The notes beneath the pieces were generated by a model. It saw only the letters and a program-made list of their open reading frames with translations. It searched no databases and was not told the origin of the DNA. Positions 18,686 to 28,692 of a stretch of 64,000 nucleotides of DNA are shown piece after piece (the first letter of the stretch is position 1; each line of letters starts with the position of its first letter). The position numbers and the translations under genes are program-made. Source of the DNA: Pelagibius litoralis (GTDB taxonomy: Bacteria; Pseudomonadota; Alphaproteobacteria; Kiloniellales; Kiloniellaceae); the NCBI RefSeq assembly GCF_011683915.1, contig NZ_JAAQPH010000001.1:124001-188000 (forward strand). Direction: 5' to 3'.

Positions 18686-19120
18686 TCAAGGAATGACGGT
18701 GACGGGAACCGGCGAAATCTGGACCAGGGTGCCCGCCGTGCTGCCGAACAGCAGAGCCTGCATCTTGGTCAGGCCACGCCTTCCGATGAAGACCTGATTG
18801 ACCTTTTCTTCCTTCGCCAAATGGCTCAGTACGTCTGCGGCATGGCCGTGGCGGACCACGCCTGTTGCCTCCACGCCCTGGTTTTTGAGCGACTCCAGGA
18901 CCGGCCCGACAACATCGCTTTCGGCACGCGAGATCTCTTCCTCGCGCCGCTTGTGGCGAACCTCGTTTTCCTGTGGTGTGTTGAAGCTGTAAGGCGACCA
19001 CTCGATCACGTAGGCCACGACCAGCCGTGCCTGGCTTTCCTTGGCGCGTTGTGCGGCAAAGTCCGCTGCGCGGGCACCCCCCTCGCTACCGTCGATACCG
19101 ACGAGCAAAGTATCCGTCAT
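18686..19120 (-). CDS. Universal stress protein family protein
   Basis: The 144-residue protein is a single UspA domain of normal length. It starts with LLVGIDGSEGGARAADFA and has a VVAYVIEW strand. Its C-terminal nucleotide-binding loop, FIGRRGLTKMQALLFGSTAGTLVQ, corresponds to the G-2x-G-9x-G(S/T) motif of ATP-binding family members, ending in PVPVTVIP. It probably binds ATP and acts in stress survival or energy sensing. It lies directly upstream of the AGCS symporter gene on the same strand; the link between the two is unknown. Confidence 0.92.
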   Translation of the reverse strand: MTDTLLVGIDGSEGGARAADFAAQRAKESQARLVVAYVIEWSPYSFNTPQENEVRHKRREEEISRAESDVVGPVLESLKNQGVEATGVVRHGHAADVLSHLAKEEKVNQVFIGRRGLTKMQALLFGSTAGTLVQISPVPVTVIP

Positions 19121-19374
19121 GTTTCCCCCACCTCTGTTTCAGCGGTGCCCGGAACGGGCTCCCCGCCGCTGTTCGCTTACTGGGATTTTTTCTTTTACGT
19201 TTGCACGTATGATTTATGAACGCCAGGGTTAGATTGATTGTGCGGATACAATTTTTGCGTCAAGAACTGGCTGGATGACGGTTGATTTTCGGCGATGGAA
19301 ATTATCCTCGGACGCCGAAACCGAGGCGCAGAGAGAGTCTTCCGGGCGAGGAAAATTGAATAGGGCCGGCGGCG

Positions 19375-21183
19375 TCAGCGCCCGACGGCATACCCCTGCA
19401 TGAAGCGCGGGTTGGCTGCGGCCTTCAGGATGTCACCGTCCTTGGCAGCCGCCGTCACCCGCCCGAGGCTCCAGTCATCTTCGACCTGGACATCGTGGCC
19501 GCGGCGGCGCAGTTCCTCGATGGTGGCTTCCGGGAAACGCCCTTCCATTTTCAACTTCCCGGGCTCGCATTCGCGGGGATGAAAGGAACTGGGGAAATGC
19601 AGGCTGTTGAATTCCGGCGCGTCGATGGCTTCCTGAAGGTTGAGGCCGAAGTGAACGTGACGCAGGAAGACCTGCAACGACCATTGGTCCTGCTGATCGC
19701 CACCGGGGGTGCCAAAGGCCATATAGGGCTGCCCGTCACGCAGGGCTAGGGAAGGCGACAGGGTGGTGCGCGGGCGTCGCCCGGGGGCGAGGGCGGAAGG
19801 CATGCGTTCGTCCAGCCAGAACATCTGCGCCCGGGTGTTAAGGCAGAAACCCAGTTCCGGGATCGCCGGTGAGCTTTGCAGCCAGCCGCCGCTGGGGGTT
19901 GCCGATACCATGTTTCCCCAGCGGTCGATGATGTCGATGTGACAGGTATCGCCCAGTGCGGTATCGGCGACGCTGTCTTCCTTCTTTGCAAAGCGCGCCA
20001 TGGTCGGCTCGCCGCTGCCGCGCGGGTTTTCGCCTGAGCCGTCATCAACGGCGATGCGGACAATGGGCTCGGCACCGAACCCGGGAATGTCGCCCGGCCG
20101 CAACTCAACCGACGCTTCATCCCCGATCAAGCTGCGGCGCCCGTCGGCGTAATCGTCGGAAATCAAGGTCTCGGTCGGTACCGGAGCGAAGTCCGGATCG
20201 CCGTAGTAGGCTTCGCGGTCGGCGAAGGCGAGTTTATGAGATTCGACGACAAGATGGACGAAGTCCGGATCGTCCGGTGCAAGCTTGTCGAGATCGAAGC
20301 CCTTCAGTAAGGCCAGGGTCTGCAGGGCGGCCGGGCCCTGGCCCCAGGGACCTGTTTTACAGAGGGTGAAGTTCCGGTAGTCGCCGGTGACCGGGGCCCC
20401 CTTCGTTGCACTCCAGTTGGCCAGGTCGTCGGCGGTCAGCAGGCCGGAGTGGGCGCGCCCGCTGGCGTCCATCACCTCCGTCTCCCGGCAGAAGCGGTCC
20501 ATTGCCTCTGCCACGAAGCCGCGATACCAGGCGCGCCGCGCCGCCTCTATCCGGTCCTCGCGATTGCGTCCGCCGGCTTCGGCTTCGCGCAGGACCCGGC
20601 GGTAGGTTTCCGCCAGCACCGGATTGCTGAACAGGCTGCCGGCTTCGGGCACGCCCTTGGCCAGATAGAGCGCTGCCGATGTCGGCCAGTCGTTCTCAAA
20701 AGTTTCCTGGACGTTTTCAATCGTGGCGCTGACGTTGGGGATTACCGGATAGCCCTCTGTGGCGTAGGCGATCGCCGGTTCCAACAGTTCGCTCAGTTCC
20801 ATCGTTCCGTGATCGCGCAGCATCAGCATCCAGGCATCGAAGGCACCGGGAACGACCGTGGCCAGCAATCCGGTTCCCGGGATCATGTCCAGGCCGAGAT
20901 CCTGGAACGCCTGGATGTTCGCCGCCGCCGGCGCGACGCCCTGTCCACAAAGCACCTGCACTTCGTCGCCCTGGGCGGTGTAGTAGATAATCGGGACTTC
21001 GCCCGCCGGCCCGTTGAGATGCGGCTCGACCACCTGCAGGGCAAAGCCGGTCGCAACGGCGGCGTCGAAGGCGTTGCCGCCGCGTTCAAGAACGGACATG
21101 CCGACGGCCGATGCGAGCCAGTGCGTCGATGTCACAACACCGAAGGTGCCGAGGATTTCAGGGCGGGTCGTAAATGCGGTCAA
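19375..21183 (-). CDS. Gamma-glutamyltransferase family protein
   Basis: This is an Ntn-hydrolase of the GGT family, expected to cleave gamma-glutamyl or similar acyl bonds after self-processing. The 602-residue protein has an N-terminal HWLASAVGMSVLERGGNAFDAAVATGFAL pattern in two conserved blocks. A threonine at about residue 413 in GDTCHIDIIDRWGNMVSAT is placed like the GGT nucleophile, and GTPGGDQQDQWSLQ follows. No signal peptide is visible, so it may be cytosolic, unlike classical GGT. The start is a TTG at 21183 with an AGAGG ribosome binding site. It is the last gene of the peptide uptake operon, 43 bases after the amidase gene. Confidence 0.9.
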   Translation of the reverse strand: MTAFTTRPEILGTFGVVTSTHWLASAVGMSVLERGGNAFDAAVATGFALQVVEPHLNGPAGEVPIIYYTAQGDEVQVLCGQGVAPAAANIQAFQDLGLDMIPGTGLLATVVPGAFDAWMLMLRDHGTMELSELLEPAIAYATEGYPVIPNVSATIENVQETFENDWPTSAALYLAKGVPEAGSLFSNPVLAETYRRVLREAEAGGRNREDRIEAARRAWYRGFVAEAMDRFCRETEVMDASGRAHSGLLTADDLANWSATKGAPVTGDYRNFTLCKTGPWGQGPAALQTLALLKGFDLDKLAPDDPDFVHLVVESHKLAFADREAYYGDPDFAPVPTETLISDDYADGRRSLIGDEASVELRPGDIPGFGAEPIVRIAVDDGSGENPRGSGEPTMARFAKKEDSVADTALGDTCHIDIIDRWGNMVSATPSGGWLQSSPAIPELGFCLNTRAQMFWLDERMPSALAPGRRPRTTLSPSLALRDGQPYMAFGTPGGDQQDQWSLQVFLRHVHFGLNLQEAIDAPEFNSLHFPSSFHPRECEPGKLKMEGRFPEATIEELRRRGHDVQVEDDWSLGRVTAAAKDGDILKAAANPRFMQGYAVGR

Positions 21184-21226
21184 GGCGGTTTCCTCTTGGC
21201 ATCCCGGTTTTCCGGGTAAGACGGGA

Positions 21227-22720
21227 TTACAGTTTGGCGGTTTCTGCGAAACCGGGCGGTACGCGGATCTGCGTGGCTTGCTCGAATGCGTAGGCGAAGC
21301 GAATCAGTGCCGGCTCCTGATAGGCCCTAGCGATAAACGACAAGCCGACCGGCAGGCCGAAAAGATACCCGGCGGGAACCGTGATACTGGGATATCCGGA
21401 GATGGCGGCAAGATAGGCGCTGCTGCCGAAACGGTTGTCGCCGTTTACCCAGTCGATCAGCCAGGGCGCGCAGGTGGTCGGCACGACCAGGGCGTCCAGT
21501 TGATGCTCGTTCATGGCCTTGTCGATGCTCTCGGTTCGGATCAGCCGCAGGCAGGTCTCGCGCGCGCTCTGATACGCCGGATCCTCCAGACCCGCGGTTG
21601 CCTGCGACTTCTCAAACAGGTCTTGCGGGTAGTAGGGCATCACCCGCGCTCGGTTTTCCTCGTTGAAGGCGATCAGCGCTTCCAGGTTATGCGGCCCCGG
21701 GCCGGGGGGCAGCGCAGCGAGATAGCGGTTCAAACAGGCCTTGAACTCACTGGTCATAACCTGCAGTTCCTGGGCGCGAACGACCTCCGGCGTCGTAACG
21801 CAAATCCCATCGACGACCTGGGCGCCGGCTTCGCGGATGGCGGTCAGGTTGTGCGCGAAGACTTTTGCGATCCCTTCATGCATCCCGGCAAGGTCGGGTA
21901 TGGCGCCGATCCTTGCATCCCGCAGCCCGCCTTTGTCCAGGTAACTCGTGTAGTCCTCGGCCCGACAGCAGTCTGCATCCACCGTTGCCGGATCCTCCGG
22001 GTCGCTGCCGGCGAGGGCGCCCAGAACCAGGGCAGCATCGGCGACACTGCGTGCCATGGGGCCGGCCGTGTCCTGACTGTGGGAGACCGGTATGATCCCG
22101 CTGCGGCTAACCAGCCCGACGGTCGGCTTGATGCCGACGACGCCGTTCATAGCGGCCGGGCTGACGATGGAGCCGTCGGTCTCCGTACCGACCGCGACGG
22201 TGCAGAAGTTCGCGGCCACCGCCACGGCGGAACCGGAGCTTGAGCCCCCGGGGGAACGGTCCAGGGCATAGGGGTTGCGCGTCTGACCGCCGCGGCTGCT
22301 CCAGCCGCTGGATGAACGGCTGGATCTGAAGTTTGCCCATTCGCTGAGATTTGTCTTGCCGAGGATCACGGCGCCGGCGGCGCGCAGGCGCGCCGCGACG
22401 GCAGCATCCTTCTGCGCTCGGTTGCCTTCCAGGGCGATGGAGCCGGCCGTGGTCATCATGCGGTCGGCTGTATCGATATTGTCCTTGATCATGACCGGAA
22501 TGCCATGAAGGGGGCCTACCGGTTTTCCGGCCACCCTTTCTTTATCAAGAGCCTGGGCAATCGCCGTGGCTTCGGGGTTGATCTCCATGACGGCATTTAC
22601 CCGGGCGTCCATCCGGTCGATGCGCGCCAGATACTGCGCGGTGACCTCGACCGCAGTGGTTTCACCGCTGTCGATGTCTCTGCGCAGTTCGGCAATACCG
22701 GCTTCGGGTTGCGCTGTCAT
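21227..22720 (-). CDS. Amidase-signature family enzyme
   Basis: The 497-residue protein is an amidase-signature hydrolase that should cleave an amide bond of a small molecule. It has the catalytic lysine in PVMIKDNIDT, the glycine/serine-rich segment GGSSSGSAVAVAANF and the nucleophile region TDGSIVSPAAMNGVVGIKPT. The pattern is closer to general amidases than to GatA, and no gatB or gatC lies nearby. The frame is open far upstream, but residues before MTAQPEAG are antisense-like coding of the permease gene, so the ATG at 22720 is used. It lies between the dppC-like permease and the GGT-like gene in one operon. Confidence 0.92.
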   Translation of the reverse strand: MTAQPEAGIAELRRDIDSGETTAVEVTAQYLARIDRMDARVNAVMEINPEATAIAQALDKERVAGKPVGPLHGIPVMIKDNIDTADRMMTTAGSIALEGNRAQKDAAVAARLRAAGAVILGKTNLSEWANFRSSRSSSGWSSRGGQTRNPYALDRSPGGSSSGSAVAVAANFCTVAVGTETDGSIVSPAAMNGVVGIKPTVGLVSRSGIIPVSHSQDTAGPMARSVADAALVLGALAGSDPEDPATVDADCCRAEDYTSYLDKGGLRDARIGAIPDLAGMHEGIAKVFAHNLTAIREAGAQVVDGICVTTPEVVRAQELQVMTSEFKACLNRYLAALPPGPGPHNLEALIAFNEENRARVMPYYPQDLFEKSQATAGLEDPAYQSARETCLRLIRTESIDKAMNEHQLDALVVPTTCAPWLIDWVNGDNRFGSSAYLAAISGYPSITVPAGYLFGLPVGLSFIARAYQEPALIRFAYAFEQATQIRVPPGFAETAKL

Positions 22721-22728
22721 GGTCCGCC

Positions 22729-23619
22729 CTAAATGCCCCGGCCTTCGCGCACGTCGAGGAAGTCGCGCAAGGCATCGCCGAGGAAGTTGATGGAGAGAAC
22801 CGTCAGCATGATGGCGAGGCCGGGGAAGATGCCAAGCCACCAGGCGCGGGATATGAAGCTGCGCGACTCTGACAGGATCAGGCCCCAGGTCGGCGTGGCG
22901 GCTTCCACCCCCAGGCCCAGAAAAGACAGGCTGGCTTCGCCCAGAATGGCATAGGAAACGCTGACCGTGGCCTGAACGATGATCGGCGCCGTCGCATTGG
23001 GCAGGATATGGCGCCACATGATACGGAAGTCGGAAACGCCGACAGTGCGGGCCGCGGCGATGTATTGTTCTTCCTTGATCGACAGCACCATGCTGCGGGC
23101 GATGCGGGCGAAATCATCGACGAAGGCGAGGGAGATGGCGACGATCACGTTGACCAGGCCGGTGCCGAGCACGGCGACCAGGTAGACGGCGATGATGAAG
23201 TTCGGAAAGGCCCACTGCAGGTCGATGTAGCGCATGATGACGTGGTCGACCCAGCCGCCGAGGTAGCCGGCCAGAACACCCAGCCCGACCCCAAGGACCA
23301 GCGCAATCGCGACGGTCGACACGCCGACGAAAAGCGATATCTGTGTGCCGACGATCAGCCGGCTGAGAAGATCGCGGCCCAGGTCGTCGGTGCCAAGCGG
23401 GTGGGTCCAGGACGGCCCGACGATCATGTCGAAGTCCATGGCGTTGGGGTCGTAGGGCGAGAGCACCGGGCCCAGAACTGCAGCCACCACAAAAAGGCTG
23501 AGGATGACAAGTCCGACCAGAGCCTTCTTGTCGGCCAGTATCAGGGAGGCGAAACGGGCCCAGCCGGAGGAACGCCGGGGGGCCGCGCCGGCCCGGTCGA
23601 GAACAGCTTCCTGTGTCAT
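22729..23619 (-). CDS. Dipeptide/oligopeptide ABC transporter permease (DppC-like)
   Basis: This is an inner-membrane permease of a peptide-type ABC importer. The 296-residue protein has the DppC pattern: a cytoplasmic N-terminal tail, a first membrane segment (VGLVILSLFVVAAVLGPVL), then HPLGTDDLGRDLLSRLIVGT. The EAA loop AARTVGVSDFRIMWRHILPN and a C-terminal block ending in LGDALRDFLD follow. The ATG at 23619 overlaps the stop of the DppB-like gene by four bases. The open frame before it is not family sequence. It is followed eight bases later by the amidase gene. Confidence 0.93.
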   Translation of the reverse strand: MTQEAVLDRAGAAPRRSSGWARFASLILADKKALVGLVILSLFVVAAVLGPVLSPYDPNAMDFDMIVGPSWTHPLGTDDLGRDLLSRLIVGTQISLFVGVSTVAIALVLGVGLGVLAGYLGGWVDHVIMRYIDLQWAFPNFIIAVYLVAVLGTGLVNVIVAISLAFVDDFARIARSMVLSIKEEQYIAAARTVGVSDFRIMWRHILPNATAPIIVQATVSVSYAILGEASLSFLGLGVEAATPTWGLILSESRSFISRAWWLGIFPGLAIMLTVLSINFLGDALRDFLDVREGRGI

Positions 23620-24566
23620 GAATCGTACCTGATGCGGGGGTCGATCACGCCGTAGAGCATGTCGACCAGAAGGTTGCTGAAGACGAAGATCGCCGAGACC
23701 ACCAGGATCGCGCCCTGGACCACCGGATAATCGCGGTTGAGGATGCCCTGAATCAGCAGGCGCCCGAGGCCCTTGATCGAGAACACGTTCTCGACCACCA
23801 CGGCACCGGACATCAACAGTGCAAAGGCGATGCCGATGACCGTCACCACCGGGATCAACGCGTTGGGCAGGGCGTGATAGATCATCAGCGTCGACTGTTT
23901 CAGGCCCTTGGCCCGGGCGACCCTCATGTAGTCGGTTTTCAGAACCTCCAGCATGGCGGAGCGGATCATCCTGGCGATGATGGCGGCAAAGCCCGTACCC
24001 ACCGCGATGGCCGGCAGAATGAGGTGCGAGAGCCATGGCCAGAAGCCGGCGGAAAGGGGTTCATAGCCGATGGCGGGCAGCCACGAGATGTTCACTGCGA
24101 GGAAGACGATGAGCAGGATGGCCAGCCAGAAGTCCGGCATGCTGAGGCCGAGGAAGGCGAAGAGGGTGACGCCGTGATCCCAGCCCGTATTGCGTTTTGT
24201 GGCGGCGATCAGCCCGGCGGGAACCGCGATAATCAGGGCAATGATGAAGGACAGCCCGGCGATTGAAAGCGTGCGGGGTATGGCCTCGAGCAGTAGTTGC
24301 TGGACCGGAACCCGGGCACCGTAGATCGATGTGCCGAAGTCGCCCTGAAGCGCGTTCGAAAACCATTTCAGGTACTGGATGTACATCGGTTGATCGAGGC
24401 CGAACTTACGGCGCAGCGCCTCGACCGCTTCCATGTCGCCGGCGTCCGCCATCATCGCTGCGAAGGGGTCGCCGGGAACGATCCGCAGCATGAAGAAGAC
24501 CAGCGTCGCCACCGCCCACATGACGATAAGGGCCCCGATGCTGCGTCGAAGAAGATAGCCGGACAT
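23616..24566 (-). CDS. Dipeptide/oligopeptide ABC transporter permease (DppB-like)
   Basis: This is the second inner-membrane permease of the peptide importer. The 316-residue protein begins with LLRRSIGALIVMWAVATLVFFMLRIVPGDPF, split here by family convention into a membrane helix and the GDPF motif. It includes LKWFSNALQGDFGTSI and the EAA loop DYMRVARAKGLKQSTLMIYHALPN. These match DppB/OppB. It is the first gene after an intercistronic terminator hairpin and overlaps the DppC-like gene by four bases, so the two permeases are translated together. Confidence 0.94.
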   Translation of the reverse strand: MSGYLLRRSIGALIVMWAVATLVFFMLRIVPGDPFAAMMADAGDMEAVEALRRKFGLDQPMYIQYLKWFSNALQGDFGTSIYGARVPVQQLLLEAIPRTLSIAGLSFIIALIIAVPAGLIAATKRNTGWDHGVTLFAFLGLSMPDFWLAILLIVFLAVNISWLPAIGYEPLSAGFWPWLSHLILPAIAVGTGFAAIIARMIRSAMLEVLKTDYMRVARAKGLKQSTLMIYHALPNALIPVVTVIGIAFALLMSGAVVVENVFSIKGLGRLLIQGILNRDYPVVQGAILVVSAIFVFSNLLVDMLYGVIDPRIRYDS

Positions 24567-24590
24567 ACCTACGTCACTCGCTTTTAAAAA

Positions 24591-24617
24591 GGCGGGCGAC
24601 CGGGAAGGCCGCCCGCC
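24591..24617 (-). terminator. Intercistronic terminator/attenuator after the binding-protein gene
   Basis: On the minus strand an 8-bp GC stem (GGCGGGCG / CGCCCGCC, 11-base loop) lies 13 bases after the binding-protein stop and is followed directly by TTTTTA. This is a good rho-independent terminator, placed inside the operon, and probably lets only part of transcription continue into the permease genes. Confidence 0.85.
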
Positions 24618-24630
24618 AGGGTCCGTTACG

Positions 24631-26421
24631 TCAAGACAGGGTCACGCGATCAAGGTCCACCAGGCCGGGAATGCGGCTGATGGCCGGGAAGTTGACCGAC
24701 TTGTGGTGCACCAGGATGTCAGAGGGATGATAGAGGAAGGCGCAGGCGACTTTGTCGGAGGTGATCCTGTTGGCCTTCTGCACCAGTTCACGGCGTTTTT
24801 CGATGTCCGCCGTGGCGCTTTGCTCATTCGTTAGGGCATCGACCTCCGCTTCGGAGAAGTATCCGAAAGGATGGGTGCTCTCGTTGCGTTTGCGGCCGTT
24901 GAACTTGGAGGTCGTCTGCATCCAGTCGACGAGGCCGTCATCGGGGTCGTAGTCGCCGCCGCTGCCGGCCCGGCGCATGTCCCAGTTCATGGTGTCGAAG
25001 TCCTCGATGCCGACCGAGAATTCCTTGGTCAGCAGCTCGATATCGATGTTGAGATTGCGCTTCAGGATCGAAGCGACGACCTGGGATTCCCGTCGGTTTG
25101 AGGGGGTGGTGATCAATTTCAGGGTCGGAAAACCCTCGCCGTCGGGATAACCCGCTTCGGCCATCAGGCGGCGTGCTTCCTCCAGATCGAAACTCTGGCC
25201 ACTGGTTTCGGCCAAGGCCTCGTCATAGTAGTAGCCCATGGCCGGATTGATGGTCCCGTAGGCTGCGGTACCGCGCCCGAACTGGGCCTGCTTGAGGTAA
25301 CGGTCGCGGTCCAGCGCCTTGGCGATAGCGAGGCGGACCTTGAAGCCTTTCTCCTTCATCAACTCGTCCAGCGGCTTGTTGAAGTCGGTGACCTTCATGT
25401 GCTCGTGCCAGGGGTTCATCCAGAGCGACTGAAAGCCGGGCCCGGGTTTCTCGTCGACCACAAGGTCGGGGTTGGCCACAAAACGGTCGATCAGTTCCGG
25501 AGCGATCGGGTTGCCGCCGATGAGCTGAATATCGCCTGCTTCCATGGCCGCCCCCAAAGGCTCGGCTGCGGAAATCGGCTTGATGATGACCTTGTCGAGC
25601 TTCGGGCGCTCCGGGTCGTAGTAGTTGTCGAACTTCTCCAGCACGACCCCCTGGCCAAGCTGATGGAACGTCACACGGAAGGGGCCGGTGCCGACCGGCA
25701 TCAGGCCGTAGTCGGAGGGCGACATGGATGCCAGGGCACCGCGGCTGACGATGGTCATGGCCCGGCCGCTCGAGCGTTCCAGCGCTTTGGTCAGGAACGA
25801 AGCCTGCGCCTTCTTCAGCTTGAAGCGTACGGTATAGGCGTCGACTTTTTCCAAGCCGGCAACGTTGTTCAGCACCCGGCCGTGGATCGACTGGTTCGGG
25901 TCTTTCGAGCGCTCGTAGGTGAAGAGCACGTCGTCGGCGTCGCAGGTATCGCCGTTGTGGAAGGTGACGCCCTCGCGCAGCTTCATGGTGTATTCGGTGC
26001 CGTCGTCCGAGACCGTCCAGCTCTCCGCCAGATCACCCTCGGCGACCAGATCGGCATTGATGTGCATGAGGCCGCTGAGCACGTTGGAGGAGATCTGGAA
26101 CTGCAGAACCTGGTTGATCTGTGCCGGGTCGAGGGTCTGGATCTCGCCGACCCCTGACCAGCCGCAGTTCAGGGTTCCCCCCGCATGGCCGTCCGCCCGG
26201 GCCGAGCCAAGGCCACCCAGGCCGGGCAGAAGCTGCGCCGCTGTCAGAGTGCCGGATGCGGCCATGAGCCGAAGCACCGCGCGGCGCTTCAGACGCGGGC
26301 CGGACATTTCTGCCCGGCTCAGGCCGAACAGCGGGTCGCGCGGATCGAAGTCATAAGCATTCTTCAGATCGTCTTCGATCTGAGTTCTTTGTCGCTCGGT
26401 CAAGTTTGTTGATTTTTTCAT
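24631..26421 (-). CDS. Peptide ABC transporter substrate-binding protein (SBP_bac_5), Tat-exported
   Basis: The 596-residue protein is the periplasmic receptor of the peptide-type importer. Its N-terminal part is unusually long before a twin-arginine signal KRRAVLRLM, followed by a hydrophobic stretch and an AxA-like site near SARADG, so export is probably by the Tat route. The mature part has the family 5 features YTMKLREGVTFHNGDTCDADDV and SMSPSDYGLMPVGTGPFR. The peptide class cannot be read, but the operon's amidase and GGT-like enzymes point to gamma-glutamyl or amide-containing peptides. A terminator-like hairpin follows its stop. Confidence 0.92.
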   Translation of the reverse strand: MKKSTNLTERQRTQIEDDLKNAYDFDPRDPLFGLSRAEMSGPRLKRRAVLRLMAASGTLTAAQLLPGLGGLGSARADGHAGGTLNCGWSGVGEIQTLDPAQINQVLQFQISSNVLSGLMHINADLVAEGDLAESWTVSDDGTEYTMKLREGVTFHNGDTCDADDVLFTYERSKDPNQSIHGRVLNNVAGLEKVDAYTVRFKLKKAQASFLTKALERSSGRAMTIVSRGALASMSPSDYGLMPVGTGPFRVTFHQLGQGVVLEKFDNYYDPERPKLDKVIIKPISAAEPLGAAMEAGDIQLIGGNPIAPELIDRFVANPDLVVDEKPGPGFQSLWMNPWHEHMKVTDFNKPLDELMKEKGFKVRLAIAKALDRDRYLKQAQFGRGTAAYGTINPAMGYYYDEALAETSGQSFDLEEARRLMAEAGYPDGEGFPTLKLITTPSNRRESQVVASILKRNLNIDIELLTKEFSVGIEDFDTMNWDMRRAGSGGDYDPDDGLVDWMQTTSKFNGRKRNESTHPFGYFSEAEVDALTNEQSATADIEKRRELVQKANRITSDKVACAFLYHPSDILVHHKSVNFPAISRIPGLVDLDRVTLS

Positions 26422-26493
26422 TGTCTCGTTCTCCTGTCAGACTTCCCTGATTGTCTTCGAACATGGTCTCTTGGTTGTTATCCGGCGCTGTCC

Positions 26494-27534
26494 TCACGCC
26501 GGTTCTGTAATGCGTTGGTCGATTTTCAGGCAGGCGGCGGCGTGATCCGGCCCGACTGTCTTCAGTTCCGGTACGACACTGCGGCAATCCGCATCGGCCA
26601 GCGGGCAGCGTGTATGAAAGACGCAGCCGCTCGGCGGGTTCGTGGGGCTGGGGATTTCCCCGGTCAGCACCTGGTGCTCGCGCCGCTCTTCTATCTCCGG
26701 ATCCGGGACCGGGACCGCCGAGAGCAGAGCCTTTGTGTAGGGGTGTTGAGGCGTTTCGAACAGCCGGTCGCAGTCACTGAGTTCCACCAGCTTGCCGAGG
26801 TACATGACCGCGACCCGGTGGCAGATGTGGCGCACCACGCTGAGGTCGTGACCGATAAACAGATAGGTCAGGTCAAACTCGTCCCTGAGGTCTTCCAGAA
26901 GGCGAATGATCTGAGCCTGGATCGAGACGTCGAGAGCCGACACGGCTTCGTCGCAGATGATCAGGTCCGGGCGCAGCGCCAAGGCGCGGGCGATTCCCAC
27001 ACGCTGGCGCTGACCGCCGCTCATCTCGTGCGGGTAGCGGTCGGCCAGGCCCGCGGAAAGGCCGCAGACATCGAGAAGCCGGCGCACCCTTGCGGCAATG
27101 GCGGAATGTTCCCGCTCGACACCATGCACAAGCAGGGGTTCGCCGACGATGTCTTCCACTTTCATACGCGGATTCAGGGAAGAGAAGGGGTCCTGGAAGA
27201 TTGCCTGCACCCGCCGCCGGAAAGCCGCTGTGTCCTGCCGGTCGAAGCCCGCCGTATCGGCGCCGTCGAACAGTATCTTTCCCGATGTCGGTTCTTCCAG
27301 TTTCAGGATGCAACGGCCGATGGTCGACTTGCCGCAGCCCGATTCACCGACCAGACCCAGGGTTTCGCCGCGTCGAATGGTGAGGCTGACCCCGTCGACC
27401 GCCTTGGCTTGTCCGACGGTGCGCTGGAACAGCGCGCCTTGGCGTATCGGGAAGTGTTTGCGTAGATCGCAGAGCTCCAGCAGGGGCTTGCCGGGACGCC
27501 GCGTCGATCCGCCGTCTGGGTCAACCATCGTCAC
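26494..27534 (-). CDS. Peptide ABC transporter ATP-binding protein (DppF-like)
   Basis: One of two ATPases of the peptide importer. The 346-residue protein has Walker [10 protein letters not shown], signature [15 protein letters not shown], Walker [13 protein letters not shown] and a C-terminal oligopeptide-transporter extension with HTRCPLAD. The start GTG at 27534 overlaps the DppD-like stop by four bases; an ATG two codons later is equally possible. It is followed 72 bases later by the binding-protein gene. In this operon the ATPases come first and the permeases after the binding protein. Confidence 0.94.
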   Translation of the reverse strand: MTMVDPDGGSTRRPGKPLLELCDLRKHFPIRQGALFQRTVGQAKAVDGVSLTIRRGETLGLVGESGCGKSTIGRCILKLEEPTSGKILFDGADTAGFDRQDTAAFRRRVQAIFQDPFSSLNPRMKVEDIVGEPLLVHGVEREHSAIAARVRRLLDVCGLSAGLADRYPHEMSGGQRQRVGIARALALRPDLIICDEAVSALDVSIQAQIIRLLEDLRDEFDLTYLFIGHDLSVVRHICHRVAVMYLGKLVELSDCDRLFETPQHPYTKALLSAVPVPDPEIEERREHQVLTGEIPSPTNPPSGCVFHTRCPLADADCRSVVPELKTVGPDHAAACLKIDQRITEPA

Positions 27535-28523
27535 TTTGCGGCAACTCCGTAAAGACCTTCGGATTCAAAACAGGCACTCCAGTGTTCCTGGCCGAGCGGC
27601 AGCAGCGCCGGCGCTTCCGCAGCACAATGGGCAGTGCAGTGCGTACAGCGCGGTTGAAAGGCACAGCCAGATGGAAGAAGCGTAAGGTCGGGCGGGTTGC
27701 CGGGGATCGGGTCCAGGGGCGAGCCCCGTGGCCGGTCGAGGCGTGGCACCGAATTGAGCAGGCCGATCGTGTAGGGATGGCTCGGGCGGCGATAGATTTC
27801 CCTTGCGCCGCCGCGTTCGACGACGCGCCCGGCATACATGACGTTCACCCGGTCGGCGTAGCGCGCGACGATGCCCAGGTTGTGGGTGATGATCACCAGG
27901 GCCACGCCGAGGCGGCGGCAGAGATCCTTCATCAGTTCGAGGATCTGGGCCTGGATGGTAACGTCCAGGGCGGTTGTCGGTTCGTCGGCGATGATCAGCG
28001 GCGGATCGCAGCTCAGCGCCATGGCGATCATCACCCGCTGGCGCATGCCGCCGCTCAGGTGGTGCGGATAGGCCTTCAGGCGGCTTTCCGGGTCCGAGAT
28101 GCCGACCAGTTTCAGAAGATCGATCGCCTTTGCATCGGCCTGTGCCGCGGTGAGGCCGAGATGCAGGCGCATGGCCTCGGTCATCTGTCGGCCGATGGAG
28201 AGCACCGGATTGAGCGAGGTCATCGGCTCCTGGAATATCATGCCAATGCGCCTGCCGCGTACCTGGCGTATTTGTTCCTCGTTGTACTGCAGCAGGTTTT
28301 CGCCCTGGAAAAGAATCTCGCCGCCGCAGACCCGGCCCGGCGGATCCGGGATCAAGCGCAGGATGGAGAGGGCGGTAACCGATTTGCCGCTTCCGGACTC
28401 GCCGACCACCGCAACAATCTCGCCCGGATTGACGTCGTAGGAAACGGCATTGGCGGCCCGTATGGTCCCGCCGGGGGTCGAGAACTCGACCACGAGATCC
28501 TTGATTTCGAGCAGCGCGGTCAT
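27531..28523 (-). CDS. Peptide ABC transporter ATP-binding protein (DppD-like)
   Basis: First gene of the peptide-uptake operon. The 330-residue protein has Walker A GESGSGKS, signature [15 protein letters not shown], Walker [13 protein letters not shown] and a C-terminal oligo_HPY extension containing CAFQPRC, typical of DppD/OppD. The open frame continues upstream of [10 protein letters not shown], but that part lacks ABC sequence and crosses the likely promoter, so the ATG at 28523 is used. The divergent GntR gene lies 223 bases away across an AT-rich palindrome. Confidence 0.94.
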   Translation of the reverse strand: MTALLEIKDLVVEFSTPGGTIRAANAVSYDVNPGEIVAVVGESGSGKSVTALSILRLIPDPPGRVCGGEILFQGENLLQYNEEQIRQVRGRRIGMIFQEPMTSLNPVLSIGRQMTEAMRLHLGLTAAQADAKAIDLLKLVGISDPESRLKAYPHHLSGGMRQRVMIAMALSCDPPLIIADEPTTALDVTIQAQILELMKDLCRRLGVALVIITHNLGIVARYADRVNVMYAGRVVERGGAREIYRRPSHPYTIGLLNSVPRLDRPRGSPLDPIPGNPPDLTLLPSGCAFQPRCTHCTAHCAAEAPALLPLGQEHWSACFESEGLYGVAAK

Positions 28524-28692
28524 GATTCTCGCCCCGCGCCGGCGGCCGGGCTCGAGCGCTGCAGACCACCGAAAGTCTTCGCTGCAAAGCGCTCTACGGC
28601 TCTGCGGATGCCGTGCTGCATCAGATGAAATCTGCCTCTCCGCGGCAATCCCCGGCACTGTGAGCCGCTTGTCTCGCCCCTGCTTTGTAGGT

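Noticed and set aside
22721-23017. N-terminal extension of the amidase frame
   Set aside because: The extra residues are arginine- and proline-rich shadow sequence of the permease gene; the amidase family begins near 22720.
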